A DNA stretch of 64,000 nucleotides from an uncultured Fodinibius sp. (GCA_913056455.1 CAJXMJ010000003.1:217149-281148), one strand, 5' to 3'. Shown: positions 9,817 to 20,267, counted from the first letter of the stretch. Notes: generated from the letters alone by a model not told the origin. A program made the numbers and translations.

Positions 9817-10362
9817 TTATATATTAATTGTAAAGGGCACTTTGGTCGTATCCCAGCGTAATACCACGGTTGCTGATTCATTTGAGACATCCTCAAAATA
9901 GAATAGCAGACGCTCCATAAAGTCTGCTTCTTGAGGTTCTACCGTAAATCGGAATACGTCTTTAGATTTATCGTACTGAGTACCCCATGAAAGCTTTGAG
10001 TTAATAATGATGGTCCATTCGTCCTTTCCTGGGATAGTATAGAGTGAATAGGTGCCAGCTTCCAGTTCGTTTCCTTCAATTGTTACGTTATCAGAAACAA
10101 CTAAAGCCGTTGATTCATTAGCTCCTGTTCGCCAAACTTCGCCGTAGGGGACCAAATTACCAAAGATGGTTCGGTCATTGACAGCAGGACGCCCATATGT
10201 AATAGTAATATCCGTAGTGCCAATAGTTTGGCTCACCGTGGCATTAGGACTTACCCGAGGTTCATCATTAGCGCGCTCTTGTGCAATTGTAGTTGTAGCT
10301 ATAAATAAGCTCATGAACGCAATAAGCGAAATCTTGTAAAAGGTTGATACAATAGTTTTCAT
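9817..10362 (-). CDS. DUF2911 domain-containing secreted protein
   Basis: Signal peptide; ISPNATVSQ-type motif (RVSPNATVSQTIGTTDITITYGRPAVNDRTIFG) and GEVWRTGANESTAL. Confidence 0.9.
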   Translation of the reverse strand: MKTIVSTFYKISLIAFMSLFIATTTIAQERANDEPRVSPNATVSQTIGTTDITITYGRPAVNDRTIFGNLVPYGEVWRTGANESTALVVSDNVTIEGNELEAGTYSLYTIPGKDEWTIIINSKLSWGTQYDKSKDVFRFTVEPQEADFMERLLFYFEDVSNESATVVLRWDTTKVPFTINI

Positions 10363-10595
10363 AATAAAGATGATTGGTTTAGGATTGTTGGTACACAGGT
10401 TTTTAACTTAAAATGTAATGCGATCGTTTAATTTTAATGTTCTGAAATTGTTCGTAAATAACCTATTCCAGTTTGAGAGAGTAGTTTGGTGATTGAAATT
10501 TAAACATTAGTATTTTCTAATAAGAAATTTAATCCTTATATATACGATAATAGGTTTTGGTGATTTAACAAACTGACATTAGGGGTATATAATAG

Positions 10596-13328
10596 ATGGA
10601 GGAAAAACCAGGCACTCGTTTTTCTGACGATATAGAACAGCTTTTTAGCAGCGGAACGGTCATTTTATTTACGTGTGCGGTTACATCGGATTTTCCCATT
10701 CTTTCTGTTAGTCAGAATTCCGAAAATATTTTGGGATTCAAGCCTTCTTATTTTGTTGAAAACAAGAACGGCTGGTCGAATCGCATTCACCCGGAGGATA
10801 AAGAAGATGTTTTTAGACAGTTCACCAGAGTGATTAAAGAGGATGGTGGAGCTATTAACGAGTATCGCTTCAAGACGAAAGGGGGAGAATATATTTGGCT
10901 TCGGGATGAAATAAAAGTTATTGAAAATGAGGATGGAGATCGGCTTATTTATGGCTCTTCTATAGATATTACCGAACGAAAGAAAGCAGAGATAGCCCTA
11001 AAAGAAAATAAAACGGAAGAGCTGAAGCAGGAGATTACTCGGAGAACAAAGGCAGAAGAAAAGTTGCAGAAACGCCTTGAATATGAAAAAGTGATTTCTC
11101 AAAGCTCAAAATTACTGTTGGAGAGTAATTCGTCAGAGGCGCTCGAAAAGAGTTTGGATCTGCTTCAGGATGTAACTGATGCTGATCGTGTGTTTCTGTA
11201 TAAGAATAAAGAAATTGAAGATGAGCTCTATTTGGATCCGGTATTGGAGGTAACCAAAGACGGAGTTGAGCCCATCATCGAAAACCTCGATCGAACGTTT
11301 AAATATTCTGATGTTCCCTGGTTGCATGAAAAGTTGTCATCCCTTCAAAAGGTCCATGCACAGATCGATGAGTTGCCGGATCCCGAACAATCTATTTTAC
11401 AGGACCAAGAGGTAGAATCAATTTTGGTTATTCCCTTTTCCATTGAAGGCGAGTGGAAGGGATATATTGGGGCGGCAGATACGCAAAAGAAGCGTACTTG
11501 GGATGAGGAAGAAATTTCGCTGTTGAAAACCGTTTCTCGAATTATAGCTGCTTTTGAGAAACGGAAAGCTATTGAAGGATCGCTTGTTAAGCAGCGAAAC
11601 TACACTAATACGATTTTAGACAGCTTGCCAAGTATCTACCTGTTGATGGATGAGGATTTCCATTTTATTGAGTGGAATAGTTATGCCGAGCGCTACACCG
11701 GTTATTCAGGTGATGAGTTAAAAACAAAAACAGCTTTTGATATTATTAAGCCTGAACACCATGAGTTGCTGAAAGAAGCGATAGAGCGGGTTAGACGAAA
11801 AAAAGGAAAGGGCACAGAGTTAGATCTGTTAACAAAATCGGGGGAAACCGCTCCCTTTTTCTGGCGGGGGTATTTCATTGAAATCGATAATGAACAGTAT
11901 TTTTTGTGTGTTGGGATTGATATTACGGAGCAAAAAAGGACGGAAAAGGAGCTGCGGCATGAGAAACGATTTAACGAGGCTTTGTTAGAAAGTTTGCCCG
12001 GTGTTTTCTACATGTTTGATGAGGATGGAAATTATCACCGATGGAATCAGAACCTGCTTGACGAAACAGGCTATACGGCAGAAGATATGCAGCAGATTTC
12101 GCCGGAGGTATTTTTTGGAGAGGAAGAATTGGATGCTGCACGCCGAGAGATCGGTAAAGTTTTCGAAGTTGGGCAGGCAGAGATAGAATCGAAGCTCAAA
12201 ACAAAAGATGGACAGGAGATACCTTATTATTTCACGGGTAAGCTATTTAAACAAGATGGAAACAATTATTTGCTCGGCGTTGGTCATGACATGTCGGAGC
12301 AGGTAAAAGCCAGAGAAAAATTACGCCGGAGTGAGAAACTTTTCCGCGATCTGTTTTTGAATGCGCCGGCGGGTATTGTAATGGTGGATCCTGATAACAA
12401 GGTGGTGAATATTAATAAGAGCTTTGAAGATATGTTTGGATTTGCCGAGGAAGAGCTCAAGGGTAAAGATGTTGATGAGTTTATTGTTCCGAAAGAAGAA
12501 CGTGAACAGATTCCCCGAATGCCATTGAAAGAATATGCTTCCGACAGTTTTAACAGGGAAGCCAAGCGTCTGACCAAAGATGGAGAACCGATCGACGTGA
12601 TTATGGCAGCTATTCCTGTTTATATTGATGGTGATCCTATAGCGGGGTTTGGAATGTATATTGATATTACGGAAGAGAAGAAGTATGAACAGGAGATAAC
12701 CAGCTCACTTAAAGAAAAAAAGGTGATGCTGAAGGAAATTCACCACCGGGTAAAGAATAACCTGGCTATTGTTTCGGGATTACTTCAGCTACAGATGTAT
12801 GAAACTGACAATCCCCTCTTGCGTGATACGCTGGAGGAAAGTGAGCGCCGTATTCAAACGATGGCGCTTATCCATGAGCAGCTCTACAATTCCGAAAGCC
12901 TGGGTAATATATCTTGTGATCAATATATCGGGGATTTGGTAGAAACGATTCGAAATACCATTGGTTCTTCCCAAGATGTCAATGTAAGGACTGATATCGA
13001 AAGCATTGAGTTGGATATTGAGCGGGCGGTGCCCTTTGCACTTTTGGTGAATGAAGTGGTCACCAACTCATTTAAACATGCCTTTGATGGTCAAAGTGAC
13101 AGTACAAACACGATAGCGATCCGTATAACGGAAGATAGTGGACAGGTGCATGCCCGGTTACGTGATAATGGCAAAGGGTTGCCAGATGATTTGCAGCCCG
13201 AAATGAGTGATACACTGGGTATGAACCTTATCGACAACTTTGCTCAGCAGTTAGAAGCAGATTGGGAGATAGGTAGTGATAATGGCACCTATGTCCAGTT
13301 ACGGTTCAGCAAAAATGGAGAAGCGTAA
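10596..13328 (+). CDS. Multi-PAS/GAF sensor histidine kinase (HisKA_2 type)
   Basis: Several PAS/PAC units (IDITERKKAE, GIDITEQKRTEKEL, YIDITEEKKYEQ), a GAF region, KEIHHRVKNNLAIVSGLLQLQ phosphoacceptor, HATPase (NEVVTNSFKHAF, DNGKGLP). Confidence 0.93.
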   Translation: MEEKPGTRFSDDIEQLFSSGTVILFTCAVTSDFPILSVSQNSENILGFKPSYFVENKNGWSNRIHPEDKEDVFRQFTRVIKEDGGAINEYRFKTKGGEYIWLRDEIKVIENEDGDRLIYGSSIDITERKKAEIALKENKTEELKQEITRRTKAEEKLQKRLEYEKVISQSSKLLLESNSSEALEKSLDLLQDVTDADRVFLYKNKEIEDELYLDPVLEVTKDGVEPIIENLDRTFKYSDVPWLHEKLSSLQKVHAQIDELPDPEQSILQDQEVESILVIPFSIEGEWKGYIGAADTQKKRTWDEEEISLLKTVSRIIAAFEKRKAIEGSLVKQRNYTNTILDSLPSIYLLMDEDFHFIEWNSYAERYTGYSGDELKTKTAFDIIKPEHHELLKEAIERVRRKKGKGTELDLLTKSGETAPFFWRGYFIEIDNEQYFLCVGIDITEQKRTEKELRHEKRFNEALLESLPGVFYMFDEDGNYHRWNQNLLDETGYTAEDMQQISPEVFFGEEELDAARREIGKVFEVGQAEIESKLKTKDGQEIPYYFTGKLFKQDGNNYLLGVGHDMSEQVKAREKLRRSEKLFRDLFLNAPAGIVMVDPDNKVVNINKSFEDMFGFAEEELKGKDVDEFIVPKEEREQIPRMPLKEYASDSFNREAKRLTKDGEPIDVIMAAIPVYIDGDPIAGFGMYIDITEEKKYEQEITSSLKEKKVMLKEIHHRVKNNLAIVSGLLQLQMYETDNPLLRDTLEESERRIQTMALIHEQLYNSESLGNISCDQYIGDLVETIRNTIGSSQDVNVRTDIESIELDIERAVPFALLVNEVVTNSFKHAFDGQSDSTNTIAIRITEDSGQVHARLRDNGKGLPDDLQPEMSDTLGMNLIDNFAQQLEADWEIGSDNGTYVQLRFSKNGEA

Positions 13329-13378
13329 AGGACCTGTGTATCCTTCCTTGTCAGATGTATCGCGGCTGATTTTTGGTA

Positions 13379-14038
13379 TTAGTCTTTCACCTTATCTTTA
13401 AGCAAGTGTGGAAAGTCCTTTCGGAACTTTTTGAGCTTGGGAGCGATGACTACCTGGCAATATCCCGCATTGGGATTATTTTCGTAATAGTTCTGATGAT
13501 AGTTCTCGGCTACCGAATAATTTGAAAGAGGCTCTATTTCAGTAACAATAGGATCTTCCCAGAGGTCAGACTTGTCGGTCTTTTTAAGCGATTTTTCAGC
13601 AATTTCTTTCTGTTCTTCATTATGATAAAAAATAGCTGATCGATATTGGGGGCCTACATCAGCACCTTGTCGGTTCTTGGTGGTTGGATTGTGCGTGTGC
13701 CAAAAGACTTCAAGAAGCTGTTCGTAAGATATAATGGAGGGATCGAAAGTAATGCGTGCCACTTCGGCGTGTCCGGTTTGCCCCGAAGATACCTGGCGGT
13801 AGGTGGGATTCGGGAGCTCCCCGCCTGCATACCCGGCGACGGCTGATTTTACACCCTTGACCTCCTCAAAAACAGCTTCGACGCACCAGAAACAGCCGGC
13901 TCCGAAGGTAGCTTCTTCCATTGTTGTTGAGCTCATGGTTTCAGTATTCTTATTGGTTTGAGCCTGTACCACAGCCGATGAACATATTACCAAAGCAATA
14001 GCTGTAAACAGTAAGGCCGTAATTCTATTAGGTTCCAT
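13379..14038 (-). CDS. msrA: Peptide-methionine (S)-S-oxide reductase, with N-terminal export signal
   Basis: FGAGCFWCVEAVFEEVKGV active site, GYAGGELPNPTYRQVSSGQTGHAE; hydrophobic N-terminus ending AVVQAQ. Confidence 0.95.
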   Translation of the reverse strand: MEPNRITALLFTAIALVICSSAVVQAQTNKNTETMSSTTMEEATFGAGCFWCVEAVFEEVKGVKSAVAGYAGGELPNPTYRQVSSGQTGHAEVARITFDPSIISYEQLLEVFWHTHNPTTKNRQGADVGPQYRSAIFYHNEEQKEIAEKSLKKTDKSDLWEDPIVTEIEPLSNYSVAENYHQNYYENNPNAGYCQVVIAPKLKKFRKDFPHLLKDKVKD

Positions 14039-14132
14039 ATTATATGTAATTATAAGTCGTCCGTCTTGGTTACATCCAGTAACACAAAAGCTGGCCCTAC
14101 CGTTTATAAAAGAGAAGTAAATGTAAGGGGAT

Positions 14133-14576
14133 CTATTTACGTATCTCTTCGTATGCTTCTATAAACTCATCCGGCGTATGTTTACCTATGATGGTTGCGA
14201 TAGGCTCCAGGGGCAAATCAGTAACCATGTTGAAGCGAAGGCAAGAACGACCCATATCCATTTTTTTACCGGCCTTTTCAAACTCTTCTTCTAACCATTC
14301 TTGGAGTTCCTCATCCTGATATACCGACATCAGGTAAAGTGAGTTGTGATTCTCTTGTGCGGCTAAACCTATATAGTTGAGCGGCTGATTGTTATAGGTG
14401 TCCGGGTATTTTTCAAGTGGAATTTCATAGCTGATCATTCCCCAATTAATGGTTTCTTCATAGCCCTCGGGAATATTATCCAGAATCAGTTCCCGAATTT
14501 GTTCTATCGGTTCTCTGCGATACTCGGGAAGTTCTTCAATGTATTCTTCTACAGTTTGAGCCATACTCTTTGCCAT
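14133..14576 (-). CDS. DUF1801 domain-containing protein
   Basis: TVEEYIEELPEYRREPIEQIRELI...EETINWGMISYEIP matches the DUF1801 pattern. Confidence 0.85.
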   Translation of the reverse strand: MAKSMAQTVEEYIEELPEYRREPIEQIRELILDNIPEGYEETINWGMISYEIPLEKYPDTYNNQPLNYIGLAAQENHNSLYLMSVYQDEELQEWLEEEFEKAGKKMDMGRSCLRFNMVTDLPLEPIATIIGKHTPDEFIEAYEEIRK

Positions 14577-14872
14577 GACAGAAATTCGTTGGTTAATTTT
14601 TGAAAATTAGATCATACCGAGAAAAATGAGCGCAGTAAATTACTATAGTAAAAAAAATAGTATTGTTCGTGCGATCATATTCATAACCGGATTTCTATCT
14701 CGTAGAAACCCATTCATGTTGCACACAATATAAGTGCTATAAATGCCAATTTCCGCCCTAAACTGTTCTTGTTAATTTGTCCAATATTTAAACGATTTTA
14801 CGTTGAAAATCCTTGTAGTTGTATATTGTAAAACACTATTAATTAAATTATCAATGAGCCAAGAATATTATT

Positions 14873-15874
14873 ATGGAATATAGATTTTTAGGACGATCAG
14901 GACTTAAAGTTTCCGCGCTATCATTTGGATCATGGGTTACTTTCGGTGATCAGATTGACGAAGACGCAGCTTACGAGTCGATGAAAGAAGCCTATGACGC
15001 GGGAGTCAACTTTTTTGATAATGCTGAAGTCTATGCTGAAGGACGGTCAGAAATTATGATGGGTAATATTATTCAAAAAGCAGGATGGAAGCGTACAGAT
15101 TTGGTACTGTCCACGAAAATATTTTGGGGCGGAGAAGGTCCCAACGATCAGGGACTTTCTTTTAAACATATCAAAGAGGGTACCGAAGCCGCATTAGAAC
15201 GCCTCCAAACTGATTATGTGGATCTTATTTTTTGCCATCGGCCGGACAAGCATACTCCTATTGAGGAAACGGTCCGGGGCATGCATCAGATGATACAAGA
15301 AGGGAAGGCCTTATATTGGGGAACCAGTGAATGGTCGGCTCGTCAAATCCGTCAGGCATATGATTTTGCACGCCAAGAGCATCTTCGCCCACCGTTGATG
15401 GATCAGCCCCAGTATAATATGTTTCGGCGCGACAAGGTGGAAAAGGAATTTGCTCCGCTGTATGATGAGATCGGTCTGGGTACTACTATCTGGAGTCCGC
15501 TGGCCAGCGGGTTATTAACGGGCAAATATAACGATGGGGTGCCTGAAGGAAGCCGGTTGTCGCTCGATAAATACGACTGGCTGCGTGAAAAACTTCTCGA
15601 AACCGAAAGTGGTCGTCAAAAGCTAAATAAAGTGAAGGAGTTGGCTGAAGTAGCAGAAGGAGCTGGAATTCCCATGCCGCAGTTCGCACTGGCTTGGTGC
15701 TTAAAAAATGAGGACGTAAGCACCGTGATTACCGGGGCCTCAAAGCCAGAGCAGGTAAAGCAAAATATGAAAGCTATTGATGTAGTAGATCAGATGACAC
15801 CGGATATTATGGAGCGAATTGAAGAGATCCTTGATAATAAACCGGAGCCCGAACCTGATTTTAGGAACAACTAA
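14873..15874 (+). CDS. Aldo/keto reductase (K+-channel beta-subunit-like)
   Basis: MEYRFLGRSGLKVSALSFGSWVTFGDQ; FFDNAEVYAEGRSE; DLIFCHRPD; WSPLASGLLTGKYN. Confidence 0.95.
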   Translation: MEYRFLGRSGLKVSALSFGSWVTFGDQIDEDAAYESMKEAYDAGVNFFDNAEVYAEGRSEIMMGNIIQKAGWKRTDLVLSTKIFWGGEGPNDQGLSFKHIKEGTEAALERLQTDYVDLIFCHRPDKHTPIEETVRGMHQMIQEGKALYWGTSEWSARQIRQAYDFARQEHLRPPLMDQPQYNMFRRDKVEKEFAPLYDEIGLGTTIWSPLASGLLTGKYNDGVPEGSRLSLDKYDWLREKLLETESGRQKLNKVKELAEVAEGAGIPMPQFALAWCLKNEDVSTVITGASKPEQVKQNMKAIDVVDQMTPDIMERIEEILDNKPEPEPDFRNN

Positions 15875-15903
15875 AGATTAGTTTCTATTGATTTCTAATT
15901 TCA

Positions 15904-15936
15904 TGCCCGGGGATAACACTCCGGGCGTTATTTTTT
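15904..15936 (+). terminator. Intrinsic terminator after the aldo/keto reductase
   Basis: GCCCGGGGataacaCTCCGGGCgttaTTTTTT hairpin plus T tract. Confidence 0.7.
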
Positions 15937-18181
15937 AAAAATGATATCCCAGATTAAGCTTTACGGCATAGCCGCTGGTAAGATTTGGAGTTGACAGAGC
16001 CACCTCAATGGGGCCTACAATTGAAGTGGCACCAACAGCAAGGGAATATCCGGTTTCCAGCCGTTCTTGATCCAGATTAAATGTCCATTGTTCGGCAAGA
16101 TGTGCAAGGTTCATACCCCCGCTGATATAGATTTTTTTATTTATCCTGAACTGAAGGTTTGAACGGAGGCCTTTGATATTTGCAGCACGAAGCTGTTGCG
16201 CAGGATGCCCCATAAAAGGTAGCTGTTTGAGGTCAAAAACCGGGTTTTGAGACAGGCCTCCTAAATAATAATAGTAATGCAGAGGCAACTCTGAGGTAGA
16301 AGAATATCCGGCAAAAAGTTCGTTGGAAATATTTACTCCGTCAAAAAGCTTAATGGTAGAGAACCACCTGCCGGAAGTCTGAAAAAAGGTTGACGAGCTT
16401 CCCCATCCGGGCTCTGAAATTTCGGTTTTTAAACTGAGATCTTGTCCTTTCGTCGGGAAATAGGGGCGATTCAGCGTATTGAAATCAACACTCAAAAAGG
16501 GTTTGAGTAAAAATGTAGTATTGCCGAATACAAGCGTATTTCCAATGGCTTCATTTAAGTTATAGAGCTCCGTTTCGAAGCCAACTTCAAAATCGACTTG
16601 TTGCCAGAACCGCATGGTGAATGAGGGTTGAAATGACAGCTTTTCCACATCAATGCTTGATAAAGCCTGGTTTTGGTCGTAATAATTGATGGGAGAGCGC
16701 TGGAGGTTAAACCTTGTTTTCATGTGAGTAAGTGGAACAAGGCTGGTTGGAATGCTGTAATCTGCGGTAAGCTCCAATATCTCACCGGCTCTCAGCTGCA
16801 TGGTTAACCGATCGTTCAAAAAGATATTGTCTGTAAATGAGGCACCGAATAATAGCGCCGCTTTATATTGGCTGTCGTATCGCATGCTAAAACCGGCATA
16901 TTCCTGTTCTTTGTGTTGGAATTCCATGACTAGATGACTGCCCTTGTTATTCTGATCTTTTTGCAGGCGATATGATATTTGGCTGAAGAGCCCTGAGGCG
17001 TAGAGTTGGTTTATCTTTTGTTCGAGTTGTGAGAGGGTAAGTGTTTCCGGTGGTTGTATATCAAGCCCAAGAAATACTTGTCGCTGCTGTACTAATCCGG
17101 TTAGATTATTAAGTGAAATACTTGAGACAAGGATGGTATCCTGACGTGTTGATCGTATGGGTTTAAATTCGGAAGGTGCTGTTTGGTGTTTTGCCAGTGC
17201 TTTCTGGATTTTCGGGAGTGCTTTCCGGGTGGCCTGTTCTCCGCGGCGAATAATCTCATCTACCTTTTCATAGCTGAATGTAGAAAAGCCGCTGATATTC
17301 GGACGGATATAGATATCCGTTTTTTCTTTTTGGATAGTATCTGATTCCTGTTGATGAAATCCTACAGATTGGAAGAGTATATCAACAAATGTTTTAAGGC
17401 TGTCGACATTTTTAATGGGTTCTCCCACATCGGATGCAATAACGAAGTCGGCCCCCAAATTTTCTACATCTTCGACGGGTATATTTCGAGCAACACCTCC
17501 GTCAATATATGTTTCTCCGTCAATGCTAACCGGTTTAAAAATGCTGGGAATGGCAATGCTGGCTCGGACAACGTCGGGCAGATAGCCACTGGAAAAGCTT
17601 TTTGGTTTTCCCGTAGCCAAGTTGGTTGCCACCGCCGAGAATGGGATGGGGAGCTCTGTAAAATCTCTAGCATCATGAAAGGGAAGCATCAGCCGATAGA
17701 GCATCATTGAGATGTTTTGACCATCAATAAGGCCGGTCGGCAGCGAAAGCTTATTGTTATCGAAGGGAAACGTAACAAGATAGGTATCCTTTTTTAGGAT
17801 ACTGTTTGAGATTTGCTGTGGATTAATTTGATAACTGTCATTTAAAAGAATATTCCAGTTCGTAGTTCGAGCTATTTCCTCGATTTCTTGTGGGGAATAA
17901 CCGATGGCATATAAAGAGCCTATTATTGATCCCATGCTGGTGCCACTGACCATATGGACCGGAATTCCTTCTTCTTCCAGTACTTTAAGCACGCCGATAT
18001 GTGCAAATCCCTTGGCGCCTCCTCCACTTAAGGCAAGTCCCAGTTTTATTTCTTTTTGAGCCTTAGTGGTTGTGTTTTCCTGCCGGTCTTGTTGGGCAAT
18101 TCCTAAAAAAGGTATGAACAAAAAGCATAGTAGAAGTACGGAGCTTCGTATGTAGAATTTTTGTAAGGTTAGACCTGCCAT
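15935..18181 (-). CDS. Patatin-like phospholipase with C-terminal Omp85/BamA-type barrel
   Basis: GGGAKGFAHIGVL oxyanion motif, GTSMGS nucleophile elbow, YIDGGVARN; then POTRA-like segment and a barrel ending in ...VKLNLGYHF. Confidence 0.92.
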   Translation of the reverse strand: MAGLTLQKFYIRSSVLLLCFLFIPFLGIAQQDRQENTTTKAQKEIKLGLALSGGGAKGFAHIGVLKVLEEEGIPVHMVSGTSMGSIIGSLYAIGYSPQEIEEIARTTNWNILLNDSYQINPQQISNSILKKDTYLVTFPFDNNKLSLPTGLIDGQNISMMLYRLMLPFHDARDFTELPIPFSAVATNLATGKPKSFSSGYLPDVVRASIAIPSIFKPVSIDGETYIDGGVARNIPVEDVENLGADFVIASDVGEPIKNVDSLKTFVDILFQSVGFHQQESDTIQKEKTDIYIRPNISGFSTFSYEKVDEIIRRGEQATRKALPKIQKALAKHQTAPSEFKPIRSTRQDTILVSSISLNNLTGLVQQRQVFLGLDIQPPETLTLSQLEQKINQLYASGLFSQISYRLQKDQNNKGSHLVMEFQHKEQEYAGFSMRYDSQYKAALLFGASFTDNIFLNDRLTMQLRAGEILELTADYSIPTSLVPLTHMKTRFNLQRSPINYYDQNQALSSIDVEKLSFQPSFTMRFWQQVDFEVGFETELYNLNEAIGNTLVFGNTTFLLKPFLSVDFNTLNRPYFPTKGQDLSLKTEISEPGWGSSSTFFQTSGRWFSTIKLFDGVNISNELFAGYSSTSELPLHYYYYLGGLSQNPVFDLKQLPFMGHPAQQLRAANIKGLRSNLQFRINKKIYISGGMNLAHLAEQWTFNLDQERLETGYSLAVGATSIVGPIEVALSTPNLTSGYAVKLNLGYHF

Positions 18182-18334
18182 CCGTGTCGAATTTGATGAA
18201 TTTTATTGGAATAAATATATAGTAATATAAAAAGATCAGCTGACGAGAGATATTAAATTACATTTATTTGGAGCGTTCTCTTCCAAGAATATTACATAGG
18301 ATTTGAGGGATGGGTTGATCCTTAGAGAGTAGTT

Positions 18335-19138
18335 TTATTCGAGGGAAAAATTCAATTTTTGCTCATAAGCAAAACCACTTTGAAGGGGATCTGAAAGCTC
18401 TCTGAATGTTACCGGTACCGACTTTGATCCGGCCAGAACAACAAAATGCAAATGTGGGGTGGTCGAGAATCCGGTATTGCCGCTAAAGCCGATAACTTCC
18501 CCGGCGTAAACTTGTTCACCAACATCGACGAGGGCTCCCTTATGTCGCAGATGGGCATAGACGGCTATGGTTCCGTCATTATGGCAAACCATAATTTTAT
18601 TGGCTTGTTGCAAATAATCCTCATTGTCGCCGCCCTTTTTATTATTAACACTTACAAATCCGACCGTTCCACCGCGAGCAGCACTGATCAGACTGTTTTC
18701 GGGCATCTTAAAATCGAAGGCATACTTTGAGTTTGGCATGTTGTGGGTAAAAGCCGAGTTATTTCCCTGTATAAGTATATGAGACTTTCCCTTGGGGTAG
18801 GGCAGTAAATATTTATAGCTTGAATCGTGAATTGCATTGGGATTACCAAGCGTGAGATGGTATCGCACCTGTCCTTTGAATTCGGAAGGAGAATCTAATG
18901 AATCGATGGGCAGTTGAATAAGCTTGTCTTTCCCTCCCTTTGGTACAAAGCGCTCAAACTTGGTATCCAGTGAATCGGGTTCAGCTTTTAAATAAACAGG
19001 GCAGGGGAGATTGTTTTGAGCCCATAGGGTGAACTCCTCGTTAGAGATATCGTCCCAAATAAAGACTGCCTGGGCATTGGAGTCCTGAACAGTACCCACT
19101 AATGGGAGAAGAAATAAAAGTAGGATAAGTGTACGCAT
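18335..19138 (-). CDS. M23-family metallopeptidase (LytM domain)
   Basis: Signal peptide; ISAARGGTVGFV, CHNDGTIAVYAHLRHKGALVDVGEQVYAGEVIGFSGNTGFSTTPHLHF. Confidence 0.9.
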   Translation of the reverse strand: MRTLILLLFLLPLVGTVQDSNAQAVFIWDDISNEEFTLWAQNNLPCPVYLKAEPDSLDTKFERFVPKGGKDKLIQLPIDSLDSPSEFKGQVRYHLTLGNPNAIHDSSYKYLLPYPKGKSHILIQGNNSAFTHNMPNSKYAFDFKMPENSLISAARGGTVGFVSVNNKKGGDNEDYLQQANKIMVCHNDGTIAVYAHLRHKGALVDVGEQVYAGEVIGFSGNTGFSTTPHLHFVVLAGSKSVPVTFRELSDPLQSGFAYEQKLNFSLE

Positions 19139-19215
19139 ATGACCATTTGATAATAGTTGGTTTCCCTACCCAGTTTAGACTATGTAACAGTATTTTGTAT
19201 TACGAAGTTTAACCG

Positions 19216-19554
19216 TTAACTAAGTTTGCTGCCATCAGGGATATTTTTATCGGGCACTGCCAGTACTACGCCTTCATCGTCTCGGTAAAAGCCGGTAATG
19301 AGACATTCAGAAATAAAGGGTCCAATTTGTTTGGGAGGAAAATTTATGACGCCAATAACTTGTTTATCGATGAGATCGGTTGTTGAGTACAGGGATGTAA
19401 TTTGGGCACTGCTCTTCTTGATCCCAATTTCTTTGCCGAAATGTATCCACAGCTTATAAGCAGGTTTGTTCGCTTCTGGAAATTCCTCGGCCTTGATGAT
19501 CGTTCCGACTCGAAGGTCGACCTGTTCAAATTCTTCCCAACTAATTGTTGACAT
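19216..19554 (-). CDS. csaA: CsaA-like tRNA-binding protein
   Basis: MSTISWEEFEQVDLRVGTIIKAEEFPEANKPAYKLWIHFGKEIGIKKSSAQI. The track start (19614) gives a 20-aa extension that is probably not real. Confidence 0.88.
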   Translation of the reverse strand: MSTISWEEFEQVDLRVGTIIKAEEFPEANKPAYKLWIHFGKEIGIKKSSAQITSLYSTTDLIDKQVIGVINFPPKQIGPFISECLITGFYRDDEGVVLAVPDKNIPDGSKLS

Positions 19555-19561
19555 TAATTGA

Positions 19562-20008
19562 CTATTGGTTTTGCCATTCGAATGATTCAGTTCGCGGAAA
19601 CTGCATAACAACATCTAATAATTTATCAGGAGGTTTTCCTAACTTTCGTTGTTTCAGATTTAGCCAGGCTCCATCAACAATGATTTGGGCTGCTTGGTCA
19701 CCGTTCTGCTTAAATATCTCGTGGAGAAAAGACCAACGCGAACCATCCTTACGCATCGTCAGCACTTTACAAGTAACTGTAATTTGTTCTGATAGCCCGA
19801 TCTCTTTAAAAAACTTTGTTTCTTCCCTGAATAAGATAGGCCCAAGATTCATTTCGGCAATGTCTTTAATGGGTAGCCCAAAACTCTGGAACATAGCGAT
19901 ACGTGTTTGGGCAGCATAGTCATTATATACCGAATGCCGCATGTGACGATTGGGATCCATATCGGCCCAGATCACTTCGTATGTTTTGCTATAATCTTTT
20001 TTCTGCAT
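19562..20008 (-). CDS. Acyl-CoA thioesterase (4HBT/hotdog family)
   Basis: YEVIWADMDPNRHMRHSVYNDYAAQTRIAMF hotdog signature. Confidence 0.88.
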   Translation of the reverse strand: MQKKDYSKTYEVIWADMDPNRHMRHSVYNDYAAQTRIAMFQSFGLPIKDIAEMNLGPILFREETKFFKEIGLSEQITVTCKVLTMRKDGSRWSFLHEIFKQNGDQAAQIIVDGAWLNLKQRKLGKPPDKLLDVVMQFPRTESFEWQNQ

Positions 20009-20267
20009 AAGAAGGCTATTCGTTGTATATCAAGATAGATGAAAGTGATCTGATGATGTAGTGTTATTGCAAATAGAGTTTCGTTTTTACTGGTTGTATA
20101 CACTATTGTAAAAGAAATTCTTTCGATAAGCGAGCAATATTTAAATGAGGGAGTTAACTATGTTAATAGTAGCCCTTGCCCAAAAAGGTAACATAGAGAT
20201 ATTAATGGGAGGGGAATTGAGTGGGCGGGATGGGGTATAGTTTAAATTGATTCACGTAATTTTCCGA

